A stretch of DNA of 64,000 nt. Origin: CAVZCK01 sp963798805 (GTDB lineage: Bacteria; Pseudomonadota; Alphaproteobacteria; Rhizobiales; Rhodomicrobiaceae). The notes beneath the pieces are model-generated. The model worked only from the letters and a program-made list of their open reading frames with translations, did no database searches and was not told the origin of the DNA. Where the stretch lies: assembly GCA_963798805.1 (NCBI GenBank), contig CAWCVC010000005.1, forward strand, positions 1 to 64,000, written 5' to 3'. Both the position numbers and the translations under genes were made by a program. Shown piece after piece: positions 1-8,514 of this stretch (within the stretch, counting starts at the first letter, position 1; each line of letters opens with the position of its first letter).

Positions 1-318
1 TTAGCAACTTTCAGCTCGGGGTCGCCGATCATCGGATAGTTTGGGGTAAAGCCGGTGACGTCACGAATATCGTCGACCCAGCGATGGTGGTCTTCCACCG
101 GATCGACGCTGAGGCCGATGATCTTGACATTGCGCCGGTCGAACTCGGTCTTGAGTTCCCGCCATGGTGCCGAGTTCGGTCGTGCAGACCGGCGTGAAAT
201 TCTTCGGGTGAGAGAACAGAACGCCCCAGCTATCGCCGAGCCACTCGTGGAAGCGGATGTGACCTTCGGTCGTGTCGGCGTCGAAATCAGGGGCGATCTG
301 ACCAAGTTGCAGAGCCAT
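1..318 (-). pseudogene. Peroxiredoxin (1-Cys/Prx6-like), frameshifted and cut by window edge
   Basis: The N-terminus starts MALQLGQIAPDF and carries the peroxiredoxin active-site stretch FTPVCTTELGTMA, with the peroxidatic Cys in PVCTTE. This is typical of AhpC/TSA proteins of the 1-Cys (Prx6) type, which reduce hydroperoxides in the cytoplasm. The frame then breaks at about 158-163. Dropping one G from the GGG run (minus strand) restores ELKTEFDRRNVKIIGLSVDP and then DPVEDHHRWVDDIRDVTG, open to base 1. So the family is clear, but the gene is a +1 frameshift mutant or the run is a sequencing error. The C-terminus lies outside the window. I chose the Met at 318 because the protein then begins as family members do; an upstream in-frame Met at 360 is possible. 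Confidence 0.75.
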
Positions 319-452
319 TGCATGCCTCCATAGGCTGTCTTTCAGCAGGCTTGAATTCACCTGAGATATAGAAAGACATTCTATTCAAGGCAAGCCATTA
401 TCCATATTTAGGCAAAACAGTTCCTGATATCCCCCGAATCAGAAATCAGGTT

Positions 453-3400
453 CTACGCCGCTTCCCTGCGCTCGGGCGGCCGTCCGCGCAGCACCTCCAA
501 AAGCTCCTTCTCCTTCAGCCGCGCCTTCTCGACCGAGGCGAGCTTGACAGGCCCGAACCCGCGAATGTGCTCCGGCAGCTCAGCCAGAGCCGTCGCTATC
601 CCATGTGTTTCCGGCTTCAGGCGCCTGGCGATCTCGTCGAGCAGCGTCTCGTAATCGGCGATCAGCCGGCGCTCCATCTTCCGTTCCGCGCTGTAGCCGA
701 AAATATCGAAGCGCGTACCGCGCAGCCCCTTCATCTTGGCCAACAGCCGGAACATCGTCATCATCCACGGTCCGAAGCGGACCTTGCGCGGCCGGCCGGT
801 CGCCGGATCGGGCTTGGAGATGAGCGGCGGCGCCAGATGAAATTCGAGGCCGTAGTCGCCCTCGAAAGTGCGTTCCAGCTGCCGCTTGAAAGAGCCGTCC
901 GTATAGAGCCGGGCGACCTCATATTCGTCCTTATAGGCCATCAGCTTGAAATAGTTCTTCGCCACCGCCCAGGTGAGCGTCTCCTTGCCCGGCGTCAGCC
1001 GCGTCTCGCGGGCACGGATCGCTTCGACGCGCGTCCGGTAGCGCTCCGCATAAGGGATGTCCTGATAGGCGGCCAGGAACCGGACCCGGCGCTCGATCGC
1101 GTCATCCAGGTTTCGCGAGAACGTTTCGCCCTCGACCGGCTTTGCGCGCTTCGCCACGAGAGCTGCAATCGGCGCCTCGTCGACCGCGAGCAGCCGTCCC
1201 CAGCGAAACGCCTGGATGTTGTTGTCGATGGCGACGCCATTGAGACGGATCGCCTGCTCTACGGCCTCGGCGGTGAGCGGCAACAAGCCTTTCTGATAGG
1301 CAAAGCCGAGCAGCAGGATATTGGCCATCGCCTTATCGCCCGTCAGCGCACTTGCATATTTCTGGGCGTCGAGAAAGCTGCAAGCCTCGGCTCCAGCGTG
1401 CTCTTGTAGCGCGCGGCGCAGAGCCGTGCCGGGCAGGCTGAGATCCGGCGAGCGGGTGAAGTCGCCGGTCATGGTCTCATGCGGGCTGGCGACGACATGC
1501 GTGCGTCCCGGCCGGATGACGCCGAGCACCTTGCCGGAGCCCGCCACCACCAGATCGCCGCCGACCACGAGATCGGCGCCCGCCGCCGAGGCGCGGATGG
1601 CCTTAATGTCGTCCGGCGCCTGCGCGATGCGGACATGGACGGCGACCGGCCCGCCTTTCTGGGCGAGGCCCGACATGTCGATGATGCCGGCGCCCTTGCC
1701 TTCGAGATGTGCGGCCATGCCGAGAATGGCGCCGACGGTGACCACACCGGTCCCGCCCACGCCGGTGATGACCATGGCGTAGGGCCGGTCGATCGGGGGC
1801 ATCTGCGGCTCGGGCGGATCGGCAAAAGCGCCGCGATCGAGCGCGGCCTCGCGGGCCGGCTTGCGCCGCTTGCCGCCATGCACGGTGACGAAGCTCGGGC
1901 AGAAGCCCTTGATGCAGGAGAAATCCTTGTTGCAGGCGTCCTGATCGATGGCGCGCTTGCGGCCGAATTCGGTTTCGATGGGCTCGATAGCAACGCAGTT
2001 CGACTGTACGCCGCAATCACCGCAGCCTTCGCAGACCAGCTCGTTGATGATGACGCGCATATCCGGGTCGGGAAAGGCCCCGCGCTTGCGCCGGCGGCGT
2101 TTCTCGGCCGCGCAGGTCTGCTCATAGATGAGGGCCGTCACACCCTCCATCCGGGCGAGATCGCGCTGCACACTGTCGAGATCGTCTCGGTGGAAGATCT
2201 TCGTGCCCGCGGGAAACGCGTTTGCCGTGAATTTCTCCGGCTGATCCGAGACCACCGCGATGCGCTTCACGCCTTCGGCCTCGAGCGCCTGCGCCATCTG
2301 GGCAACGCTCATGCCGCCGTCGAGAGCCTGTCCGCCGGTCATGGCGACCGCGTCATTGTAAAGCAGCTTAAAGGTGACGTTGACGCCAGACGCGACCGCC
2401 GCGCGCACGGCCAGGCTGCCGGAATGAATGAAGGTGCCGTCGCCAATATTCTGGAAGACGTGATCGCGCTTCGAGAATGGCGCTTCGCCGATCCAGCTTG
2501 CGCCCTCGCCGCCCATCTGGGTGAAGCCCTCGGTCGAGCGGTCCATCCACTGAGCCATGTAATGACAGCCGATGCCGGCATAGGCGCGCGAGCCTTCGGG
2601 CACCACAGTCGATGTATTATGCGGACAGCCGGCGCAGAAATAGGGGATGCGCTCGGCGACCGACTTGGCGGCGTGAGCGGCGCGGTCGGCGGCTTCGAGC
2701 TCCGCGATTCTGGCCACGATCTCCGGATGTTCGCCGCGGGCAGCTATGCGGCGCGCCAGCGCCAGCGCGATCTGCACCGGCTCGAGCGCGCCCTTGGCCG
2801 GAAACAGCCATTTGCCATTCTCGTCCATCTTGCCGATGATCGGCGGAGCACCCGCGCGGCCGTACAGCTCTTCCTTGATTTGCACCTCGATGAGCGCGCG
2901 CTTCTCCTCCACCACCATGATCAGCTCAAGGCCGTCCCCGAAGGCGACGACGCCTTCCGGCTCCAGCGGATAGGGCATGGCGACCTTGTAGAGGCGGATG
3001 CCGAGATCGGCGCCGCGCACCTCGTCGATGCCAAGCAGGTCGAGAGCCTCCACCACGTCCTGATAGCTCTTGCCGGTGGTGATGATGCCGATGCGTGGGC
3101 GACGCCCGCCGGAGAAGATGAGGCGGTCGAGCTTGTTGGCGCGGGCGAAGGCGAGCATGGCCGGGCGCTTATAGTCATGCAGCCGCGCCTCCTTGGCGAG
3201 CGCGCTGTCATGCAGGCGGATGTTGAGGCCGCCGGGCGGCATCTCGAAATCCGTCGGGACGACCGGCGAGACGCGATCGATGCGCCCATCGACGACGGCG
3301 GTCTGCTCGATATTGTCCTTCACACATTTGAGCCCGACCCAGACGCCGGCAAAGCGCGACAGGGCGAAACCATAGATCCCGTAGTCCAGGATCTCCTGGA

Positions 3401-3926
3401 CGCTGGCCGGATTCAGCACCGGCATCATGGCGTCGACGAAGGCGAATTCGGATTGATGCGCGGAGGTCGAGGACTCGCAGGTGTGGTCGTCGCCCATCAG
3501 CGCCAGAACGCCGCCATTCGGCGAGGTGCCCGCATGATTGGCGTGGCGGAAAACGTCGCCGGAGCGATCGACGCCGGGTCCCTTGCCGTACCAGATGCCG
3601 AACACCCCGTCATAGCGACCCTCGCCGCGAAGCTCGGCCTGCTGCGAGCCCCACAGCGCCGTCGCCGCCAGATCCTCGTTGACGCCAGGGCGGAAAACGA
3701 TGTTGTGCGGTTCGATAAATGTCTGGGCGCGCTGGAAGGTCTGATCGAGACCGCCGAGCGGGGAGCCGCGATAGCCGGTGACATAGCCCGCGGTGTTGAG
3801 GCCGCGCGCCGCATCGAGACGCTGCTGCATCATGGCCAGGCGGACGATGGCCTGGCTGCCCGTGATATAGATCCGCTCCTGGCCGAGATCGTATTTGTCG
3901 TCGAGGCTCACCTTGGCAAGGGCCAT
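453..3926 (-). CDS. Indolepyruvate ferredoxin oxidoreductase, fused alpha and beta subunits
   Basis: This 1157-residue protein oxidatively decarboxylates aryl-pyruvates such as indolepyruvate to the acyl-CoA, passing electrons to ferredoxin; the role is taken from the family. The N-terminal part is the pyrimidine-binding and TPP region of IorA, with FCAGCPHNTS near residue 430. A cysteine-rich segment around 630-680 (VCEGCGDCGVQSNC, later CIKGFCPSF) would bind an iron-sulfur cluster. The C-terminal half from about 715 is IorB-like (GVGGTGVVTVG, SGLAQKGGPV). Proteobacteria often fuse the two subunits, and the length fits. A strong ribosome-binding site (AAGGAGGTGG) precedes the Met at 3926. 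It is probably monocistronic; the flanking genes are unrelated. The preferred keto-acid cannot be read from sequence. Confidence 0.93.
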   Translation of the reverse strand: MALAKVSLDDKYDLGQERIYITGSQAIVRLAMMQQRLDAARGLNTAGYVTGYRGSPLGGLDQTFQRAQTFIEPHNIVFRPGVNEDLAATALWGSQQAELRGEGRYDGVFGIWYGKGPGVDRSGDVFRHANHAGTSPNGGVLALMGDDHTCESSTSAHQSEFAFVDAMMPVLNPASVQEILDYGIYGFALSRFAGVWVGLKCVKDNIEQTAVVDGRIDRVSPVVPTDFEMPPGGLNIRLHDSALAKEARLHDYKRPAMLAFARANKLDRLIFSGGRRPRIGIITTGKSYQDVVEALDLLGIDEVRGADLGIRLYKVAMPYPLEPEGVVAFGDGLELIMVVEEKRALIEVQIKEELYGRAGAPPIIGKMDENGKWLFPAKGALEPVQIALALARRIAARGEHPEIVARIAELEAADRAAHAAKSVAERIPYFCAGCPHNTSTVVPEGSRAYAGIGCHYMAQWMDRSTEGFTQMGGEGASWIGEAPFSKRDHVFQNIGDGTFIHSGSLAVRAAVASGVNVTFKLLYNDAVAMTGGQALDGGMSVAQMAQALEAEGVKRIAVVSDQPEKFTANAFPAGTKIFHRDDLDSVQRDLARMEGVTALIYEQTCAAEKRRRRKRGAFPDPDMRVIINELVCEGCGDCGVQSNCVAIEPIETEFGRKRAIDQDACNKDFSCIKGFCPSFVTVHGGKRRKPAREAALDRGAFADPPEPQMPPIDRPYAMVITGVGGTGVVTVGAILGMAAHLEGKGAGIIDMSGLAQKGGPVAVHVRIAQAPDDIKAIRASAAGADLVVGGDLVVAGSGKVLGVIRPGRTHVVASPHETMTGDFTRSPDLSLPGTALRRALQEHAGAEACSFLDAQKYASALTGDKAMANILLLGFAYQKGLLPLTAEAVEQAIRLNGVAIDNNIQAFRWGRLLAVDEAPIAALVAKRAKPVEGETFSRNLDDAIERRVRFLAAYQDIPYAERYRTRVEAIRARETRLTPGKETLTWAVAKNYFKLMAYKDEYEVARLYTDGSFKRQLERTFEGDYGLEFHLAPPLISKPDPATGRPRKVRFGPWMMTMFRLLAKMKGLRGTRFDIFGYSAERKMERRLIADYETLLDEIARRLKPETHGIATALAELPEHIRGFGPVKLASVEKARLKEKELLEVLRGRPPERREAA

Positions 3927-4012
3927 GGGACCACCTCCTTCAGGGATGAGTGAGACTTGCCAAGACTATACGGTATTAAGCAAAAGTTGCGCCATCCTCT
4001 AATCGGCAATCC

Positions 4013-4690
4013 TTAAGGATAGATGGCCGCTGCGGCCTCCTCGAGAGTCTCGACAACCAGCGCCGGTCCGGCCGGAAGCACCTCGCGCGGTTGACCGAAG
4101 CGGTTGAGGTGGATGACCTGGAAGCCGTAATAGGCGGCGCCCGCCGCGTCCCAGCCATTAGCCGAGACGAAACCAATCATATTGGCCGGAAGTTGCAGGC
4201 GCTCCTCACCGAGGCGGTAAACGCGCGGGTGCGGCTTGTAGATGCCGACGCTTTCCACCGAGAGCACATGGTCGAGCAGATCCGTCACCCCGGCGGAGGC
4301 GACGACCGATTCCAGCATTGCCGGCGAGCCGTTGGAGAGAATGCCGGTCACGATACCGCGCGACCGCAGCGAGCGCAGGGCGCTCACCGCGTCCGGGTAG
4401 GCGTCGAGGGTCATATAGAGGCCGAGCAGACGGTCGCGCAGCGCTTTGTCGGTCACGCCATGCTGGCCGAGGGCGAAGTCGAGCGCATCCGCAGTGACCT
4501 GGGCAAAATCGGCATGCGCGCCCATTAGGCTGCGCAGCCACGTGTATTGAAGCTGCTTGACGCGCCAAAGCTCGGAGACGGCGGCGGCATTCGGGCCGAT
4601 CTCAGCGGCAAGGCGGGTCATCGGGGAGTGGACGTCGAACAGAGTGCCGTAGGCGTCGAAGAGAACGCCTTTCAGGGGCGGTAAGGTCAT
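4013..4690 (-). CDS. Haloacid dehalogenase, type II (L-2-haloacid dehalogenase family)
   Basis: A 225-residue HAD-superfamily hydrolase. The nucleophile motif FDAYGTLFD places the catalytic Asp at residue 12. Motif II (GILSNGSP), the lysine in YKPHPRVY and the distal FVSANGWDAAGA loop are all present and match type II L-2-haloacid dehalogenases rather than phosphatases. Enzymes of this family hydrolyse short 2-haloalkanoic acids to hydroxy acids through an aspartyl-ester intermediate. It stands alone between the IOR gene and the DUF1007 gene. Natural substrates are often unknown, so dehalogenase activity is a family assignment. Confidence 0.88.
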   Translation of the reverse strand: MTLPPLKGVLFDAYGTLFDVHSPMTRLAAEIGPNAAAVSELWRVKQLQYTWLRSLMGAHADFAQVTADALDFALGQHGVTDKALRDRLLGLYMTLDAYPDAVSALRSLRSRGIVTGILSNGSPAMLESVVASAGVTDLLDHVLSVESVGIYKPHPRVYRLGEERLQLPANMIGFVSANGWDAAGAAYYGFQVIHLNRFGQPREVLPAGPALVVETLEEAAAAIYP

Positions 4691-4880
4691 GAGCAGTCCT
4701 CGGCGCGGCCGGTTCGCGGTGACTCGAGTTTATGGGCCGGGCAGCGGTCAGAATAACCTGTCGCTGCGCGGAATGGCCAGCAGCGATCGGTTGTTGCATA
4801 GCGGATCGGCGCATAACGAATGCCGCCTCCGGCGGCTTCCAGCGAAAGACGCGGCGCCGGCCTATCGACCCGCCTAGGAT

Positions 4881-5564
4881 CTAAGAGCGTCCCGCCGGAC
4901 AGGAGATACTGACAAATTGCGCATATTGCTCGGCGATAGAGCGCGCGGCAGCGGCATTGTTGAAAAAACTCTCGCCGAGCGAGGAAGAGGTGCTGGTCTG
5001 GGCGGTATCCGCAGCCGGATCCTTGACCACCGGCGTGCAGCCTTCCGGCGCCCCGCTCAGCCCGATCGGATGCTCCTTTGCGAGAGAGAAATCGACGAAA
5101 TAGGTCGGGTCGTAAACCGCGAATGTGAAATCCTTCACCTTGTCGGCAGCCAAAGGCTGCTTGAGAGGCAAGGTGAAGAACAGGCTCAGCCGGTTATCGT
5201 GATATTCAAGCCAATAGTCCTTGGGCTCGTCACGCTCGATCAGCTGACCCGCCACTTTCGGAAAGGTGAAATAATCGAACTCCTTCAGTGAGTTGATATT
5301 GACCTCGGTCAGCTCTTTCAGCTCATCGCGGTCGTATTTGCCGTCATTGTTCTTGTCGAGCCCCATGACCGCGAATTGCGAATAATATTCATCGAACACC
5401 CATTTGTGCCGAAAGCCGATGATCGCCTTCTGCGCATTGTAGAGCACGTCCGTGTGCACGGTCACCCAGACATGTGGGTGCGCGAGCGCGCCGTTCCACG
5501 CGCCGAACGCCGCCATTGCCAGAACGGCATAGAACGCCCACTGAATTCGCTGCAAGCGCTGCAT
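4881..5564 (-). CDS. DUF1007 family periplasmic protein with EF-hand-like loop
   Basis: A 227-residue exported protein. A hydrophobic N-terminal segment (FYAVLAMAAFGAWNGALA) ends in a signal-peptidase-like ALA-HPHVWV, and the conserved HPHVWV start of the mature DUF1007 domain follows. Residues near 70 form a classic EF-hand loop, DKNNDGKYDRDE, so a divalent cation may bind there. DUF1007 (COG3683) proteins are annotated as periplasmic partners of metal transport. Here the gene diverges from znuA across a Zur-like palindrome, which points to a zinc role. Function remains inferred from context; no znuB or znuC is next to it. Confidence 0.85.
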   Translation of the reverse strand: MQRLQRIQWAFYAVLAMAAFGAWNGALAHPHVWVTVHTDVLYNAQKAIIGFRHKWVFDEYYSQFAVMGLDKNNDGKYDRDELKELTEVNINSLKEFDYFTFPKVAGQLIERDEPKDYWLEYHDNRLSLFFTLPLKQPLAADKVKDFTFAVYDPTYFVDFSLAKEHPIGLSGAPEGCTPVVKDPAADTAQTSTSSSLGESFFNNAAAARSIAEQYAQFVSISCPAGRS

Positions 5565-5687
5565 CGGCCGACCCCGAGAGACTGAATCGATTTTCGGAAA
5601 AAGACAATCTTCGCAGCGTTATCGGCAAATCTTGGCAAAGCTGCGACGAAAAAATGCTGGCCCTCGCGCGGTGGACCGGATATGAAC

Positions 5688-5700
5688 GTTACAATATAAC
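5688..5700. promoter_or_regulatory. Putative Zur operator between DUF1007 gene and znuA
   Basis: GTTACAATATAAC is an imperfect palindrome of the GTTATAnTATAAC kind recognised by alphaproteobacterial Zur. The flanks extend the symmetry (AACGTTAC / AACATT). It lies 23 bp before the znuA start and 124 bp before the divergent DUF1007 start, so it could silence both when zinc is sufficient. Not tested; assigned by motif and neighbours. Confidence 0.6.
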
Positions 5701-5722
5701 ATTAACTTTGTGGAGCGAGGCT

Positions 5723-6718
5723 ATGAGAGGAGTGAGCGCAGCGCTGGCGATAATCGCCGGCTTAGGCTGGGCCGTTTGGGCGTCAGGGAGCGCCAGCGCT
5801 GCCGATGAGCTCAACGTCATCGTCACCATCAAGCCGGTGCATTCGCTGGCGGCGGCGGTCATGGATGGTGCCGGCTCGCCGAAGCTGTTGATCAAGGGCG
5901 CCGGCTCGCCGCATTCCTACGCCTTGCGGCCCTCCGATGCGAGGAACCTCAGCACCGCCGATTTGGTGGTGCGTGTCAGCGAAAATCTGGAGAGCTTTCT
6001 GGCAAAGCCGATCGAGACGCTGTCAAAACATGCCAAAGTCGTAACGCTGGCGGATATCCCGGACATCAAGCTGTTGCCTATGCGCGAGGGCGGAGCTTTC
6101 GAGCCGCACGACGACGAGGGCGAGCACCATGGAGCCGTAAAGCCGGCCGGCGAACACGACGGCACGAAGGGGAAAGGGGCCGCTGACGAGCATCACGGAT
6201 ACGACCCGCATCTGTGGCTGACGCCAGCCAACGCGGCGGTCATCGCCGATTATCTCGCCGACGTTTTCGGCAAGGCTCGCCCGGGGCAGGCGGCACTGTT
6301 CAAGGCGAATGCGGAAAAGCTGAAGGCAAGGCTGCATCTGCTGGACGCGGAGCTGAGCCAGGCCCTCGCCCCGCTGAAGGGCAAGCCGTTCATCGTCTTC
6401 CACGACGCCTATCACTATTTCGAGGATCATTACGGCTTGAAAGCCGCCGGTTCGATCACAATCGGCCCTGAGCGCCAGCCGGGCGCTGCGAGGCTCAAGG
6501 CGATCCGGGCCAAGATCCAGGAGACCAAATCAGTCTGCGTGTTCTCCGAGCCCCAGTTCGAGCCCAAGCTCATCAGCACGCTGATCGAGGGGACCGATGC
6601 GCGCAAGGGCGTGCTCGATCCGCTTGGCGCCGACCTTGCCGCAGGCAAGGATCAGTATTTCAAACTCATGAGACATCTGGCGAGCAGCCTCAATGGCTGC
6701 CTCGCCGGCCCGGCCTGA
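5723..6718 (+). CDS. znuA: High-affinity zinc ABC transporter, substrate-binding protein
   Basis: A 331-residue periplasmic cluster A-I metal-binding protein. The start at 5723 has GGAGCGAGG upstream and gives a clear signal peptide ending in SASA-ADEL. Zinc ligands of ZnuA are recognisable: His in SPHSYALRPSDARN, His in YDPHLWLTP, and His in FHDAYHYFEDHYG. Between the first two lies the histidine- and acid-rich loop of zinc binders (DDEGEHHGAV, then DEHHGYD). The usual ZnuB and ZnuC partners are not adjacent, so this receptor must work with a permease encoded elsewhere. A Zur-like box sits just upstream and a hairpin terminator just downstream. Confidence 0.93.
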   Translation: MRGVSAALAIIAGLGWAVWASGSASAADELNVIVTIKPVHSLAAAVMDGAGSPKLLIKGAGSPHSYALRPSDARNLSTADLVVRVSENLESFLAKPIETLSKHAKVVTLADIPDIKLLPMREGGAFEPHDDEGEHHGAVKPAGEHDGTKGKGAADEHHGYDPHLWLTPANAAVIADYLADVFGKARPGQAALFKANAEKLKARLHLLDAELSQALAPLKGKPFIVFHDAYHYFEDHYGLKAAGSITIGPERQPGAARLKAIRAKIQETKSVCVFSEPQFEPKLISTLIEGTDARKGVLDPLGADLAAGKDQYFKLMRHLASSLNGCLAGPA

Positions 6719-6754
6719 TGGCTTGGCTTGCGCGACCTGCGGCAGACAAAATGA

Positions 6755-6778
6755 AAGGCCGGATCTGCGTCCGGCCTT
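6755..6778 (+). terminator. Intrinsic-type terminator after znuA
   Basis: A perfect 9-bp stem (AAGGCCGGA with TCCGGCCTT) around a 6-nt loop, followed by a short T-rich stretch (ATTCTT). It lies 37 bp after the znuA stop and between convergent genes, so it may end transcription from either side. Confidence 0.65.
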
Positions 6779-6822
6779 ATTCTTAACGACAGCCCTTAAT
6801 GACAGGCTCCAGAACCCCGCCC

Positions 6823-7410
6823 CTAGAAGGTCGTGAAATGCGACCAGGTCACCGTCACTTTCGTACCGATCGGCGTACGGTTGTAAAGATCGACCACGTC
6901 CGCATTGTGCATCCGGATGCAGCCATGGGAGACTTCCTGACCGATCAACCAGGGCGCGTCCGTGCCATGGATCCGGTAGAGGGTGTTGCCGAGATAGAGC
7001 GCGCGAACGCCGAGAGGATTGCGCGGATGGCCACCCGGCACATAGGCGGGAAGCTTCGGATTTTCCCGGCGCATATCCTCGGTCGGAATCCACTCCGGAT
7101 CTACCTTCTTCGCGCTGACGCTCAGAACGCCGGACCAGCGGGCGTCGCCCTTCGGAATGGCGATGGGGTAGCTGATCGCCTTGCCGGGCGACGTGACATA
7201 ATAGAGCCGGCGGTCACCGAAGCTGATGATGATCTGATGCGGGCCGTATCTCGCCGGAAAGCGGACCATCTGGCTGCCGCTCGAATAACCGCTGCCCGGG
7301 CCCCCGAACAGATCGTCGAAAAAGTCGGCTCTTGCCGTGCTCGTGCCTATTGCCAGAAGCGCAACGCCCCCGGCCGTCAAGACTACAAATTTATGGAAAA
7401 CTTTGAACAT
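6823..7410 (-). CDS. L,D-transpeptidase (YkuD domain), exported
   Basis: A 195-residue envelope enzyme with a signal peptide (VFHKFVVLTAGGVALLAIG). The YkuD active site is intact: HGTDAPWLIGQ, then SHGCIRMHNADV with the catalytic Cys. Such enzymes make 3-3 peptidoglycan cross-links or attach proteins to the wall. I start at 7410, where GGAGG lies just upstream; an in-frame Met exists at 7443. A paralogue is encoded next upstream on the same strand, so the two may be co-expressed. Confidence 0.9.
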   Translation of the reverse strand: MFKVFHKFVVLTAGGVALLAIGTSTARADFFDDLFGGPGSGYSSGSQMVRFPARYGPHQIIISFGDRRLYYVTSPGKAISYPIAIPKGDARWSGVLSVSAKKVDPEWIPTEDMRRENPKLPAYVPGGHPRNPLGVRALYLGNTLYRIHGTDAPWLIGQEVSHGCIRMHNADVVDLYNRTPIGTKVTVTWSHFTTF

Positions 7411-7470
7411 AACACCTCCGTAGTTCCTCGCCGTGAGCTCCAAAAGGGTTACGAGCTCAAGAAGTTGCCC

Positions 7471-8010
7471 CTACCGGATCACATGGACCGGCGCGCCGAT
7501 ATGTACTCTCTCAAACAAGTCAGTGACGTCAGTGTTCCGCATGCGGATACAGCCGCTCGACACCGCATGGCCGATCGACCAAGGTGCGTTCGTGCCGTGG
7601 ATGCGGTAGTCGGTCCAGCCGAGATACAGCGCCCGCACCCCGAGCGGATTATTGGGACCGGGCGGCATGTAAGCCGGAAGCGATGGGTGCTCCTGGCGCA
7701 TCCGCCGCGTCGGCGTCCAGCCGGGGCTATCGCTCTTGGACTGGACGAAAGTGTCTCCGGACCACTGCATTCCCTCTTTGCCGACGGCCACGTCATAGCG
7801 AAGCGCCATGCCGTTGCCGAGGATGTAATAGAGATGCTTTTCGGAGGTATTGACGACGATCGTGCCCATGTGCTGATCGCCGGTCCAGCTTACGAGGTCC
7901 CGCGCATCGGCGGTCCCGGAAGCGTAAGAGAACACGAGCGCAATGCCGCCGACGAACGAACGCGTGAGGCAAAGAGCACGCTTGCCGATCTGCAATGTCG
8001 TCGTCCCCAT
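7471..8010 (-). CDS. L,D-transpeptidase (YkuD domain), second paralogue
   Basis: A 179-residue paralogue of the downstream enzyme, sharing the NPLGVRALYLG block and HGTNAPWSIGHAV. The catalytic motif reads SSGCIRMRNTDV: the usual His before Gly-Cys is Ser, a variant known in this family, and the catalytic Cys is kept. The signal peptide (SFVGGIALVFSYASGTADA) favours the Met at 8010, although its ribosome-binding site is weak. A Met at 8139 has GGGAGA upstream but would bury the signal sequence. The stop is 60 bp before the next gene's start. Confidence 0.85.
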   Translation of the reverse strand: MGTTTLQIGKRALCLTRSFVGGIALVFSYASGTADARDLVSWTGDQHMGTIVVNTSEKHLYYILGNGMALRYDVAVGKEGMQWSGDTFVQSKSDSPGWTPTRRMRQEHPSLPAYMPPGPNNPLGVRALYLGWTDYRIHGTNAPWSIGHAVSSGCIRMRNTDVTDLFERVHIGAPVHVIR

Positions 8011-8514
8011 CTCTTGATTGCACCGGCGCTCCGTTCGGCCGGAGCGGCAATGGGGCCCGCGCGCAATGCGCCAGTGGCTTCCCACAAGATGCCTTTCAAG
8101 TCTATTGAGCCATGAACGCCATGGCCCTATCAAGGCCATACCCGAGGTCTCCCTGCGGAATTGCGAACACTTTGTGGCTGATTCGCCACAAATCCGGCGT
8201 AAATAACGGAATTCCATCATTCTTCCCGATATCTCGGTTATCCACAGTCCGCGGCCGGGCTCGATTATGGCGATCTTATGGCCACAAGCTTCAAGATAAG
8301 GTAAACGCTTTGTAATTCCGGAGACTGCAGTTTCTAAGCGGTTGCCCTTAGGCAACAAGGTGTCGACTCGGCTTGTCGCGTGATCGCTGAAGGCGGCAAT
8401 TTGCCGGTGACGGTGATGATTGAGGATTCAATTTAGGGCCTTGATTCACGACGCTGATCGTGTAGTAAATAACCTACTAATCGTTTGTTAAAAAGAACGA
8501 TCGATGAGGAGATC
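8011..8514. other. Intergenic region with hairpin and inverted repeat before sat-cysC
   Basis: A divergent gap of about 500 bases. It holds a perfect 8-bp hairpin, TTTGTGGC / GCCACAAA with a 6-nt loop (8171-8192). About 40 bp before the sulfate-activation gene is GTAG(TAAATAAC)CTAC (8462-8477) in an AT-rich setting, a possible operator. No gene is seen in the region unless the second L,D-transpeptidase starts at 8139. Confidence 0.4.

Noticed and set aside
1479..3953. 824-codon plus-strand open frame opposite the IOR gene
   Set aside because: It has no family features, and the minus strand encodes a complete, well-recognised enzyme. Long antisense frames are normal in GC-rich genes.
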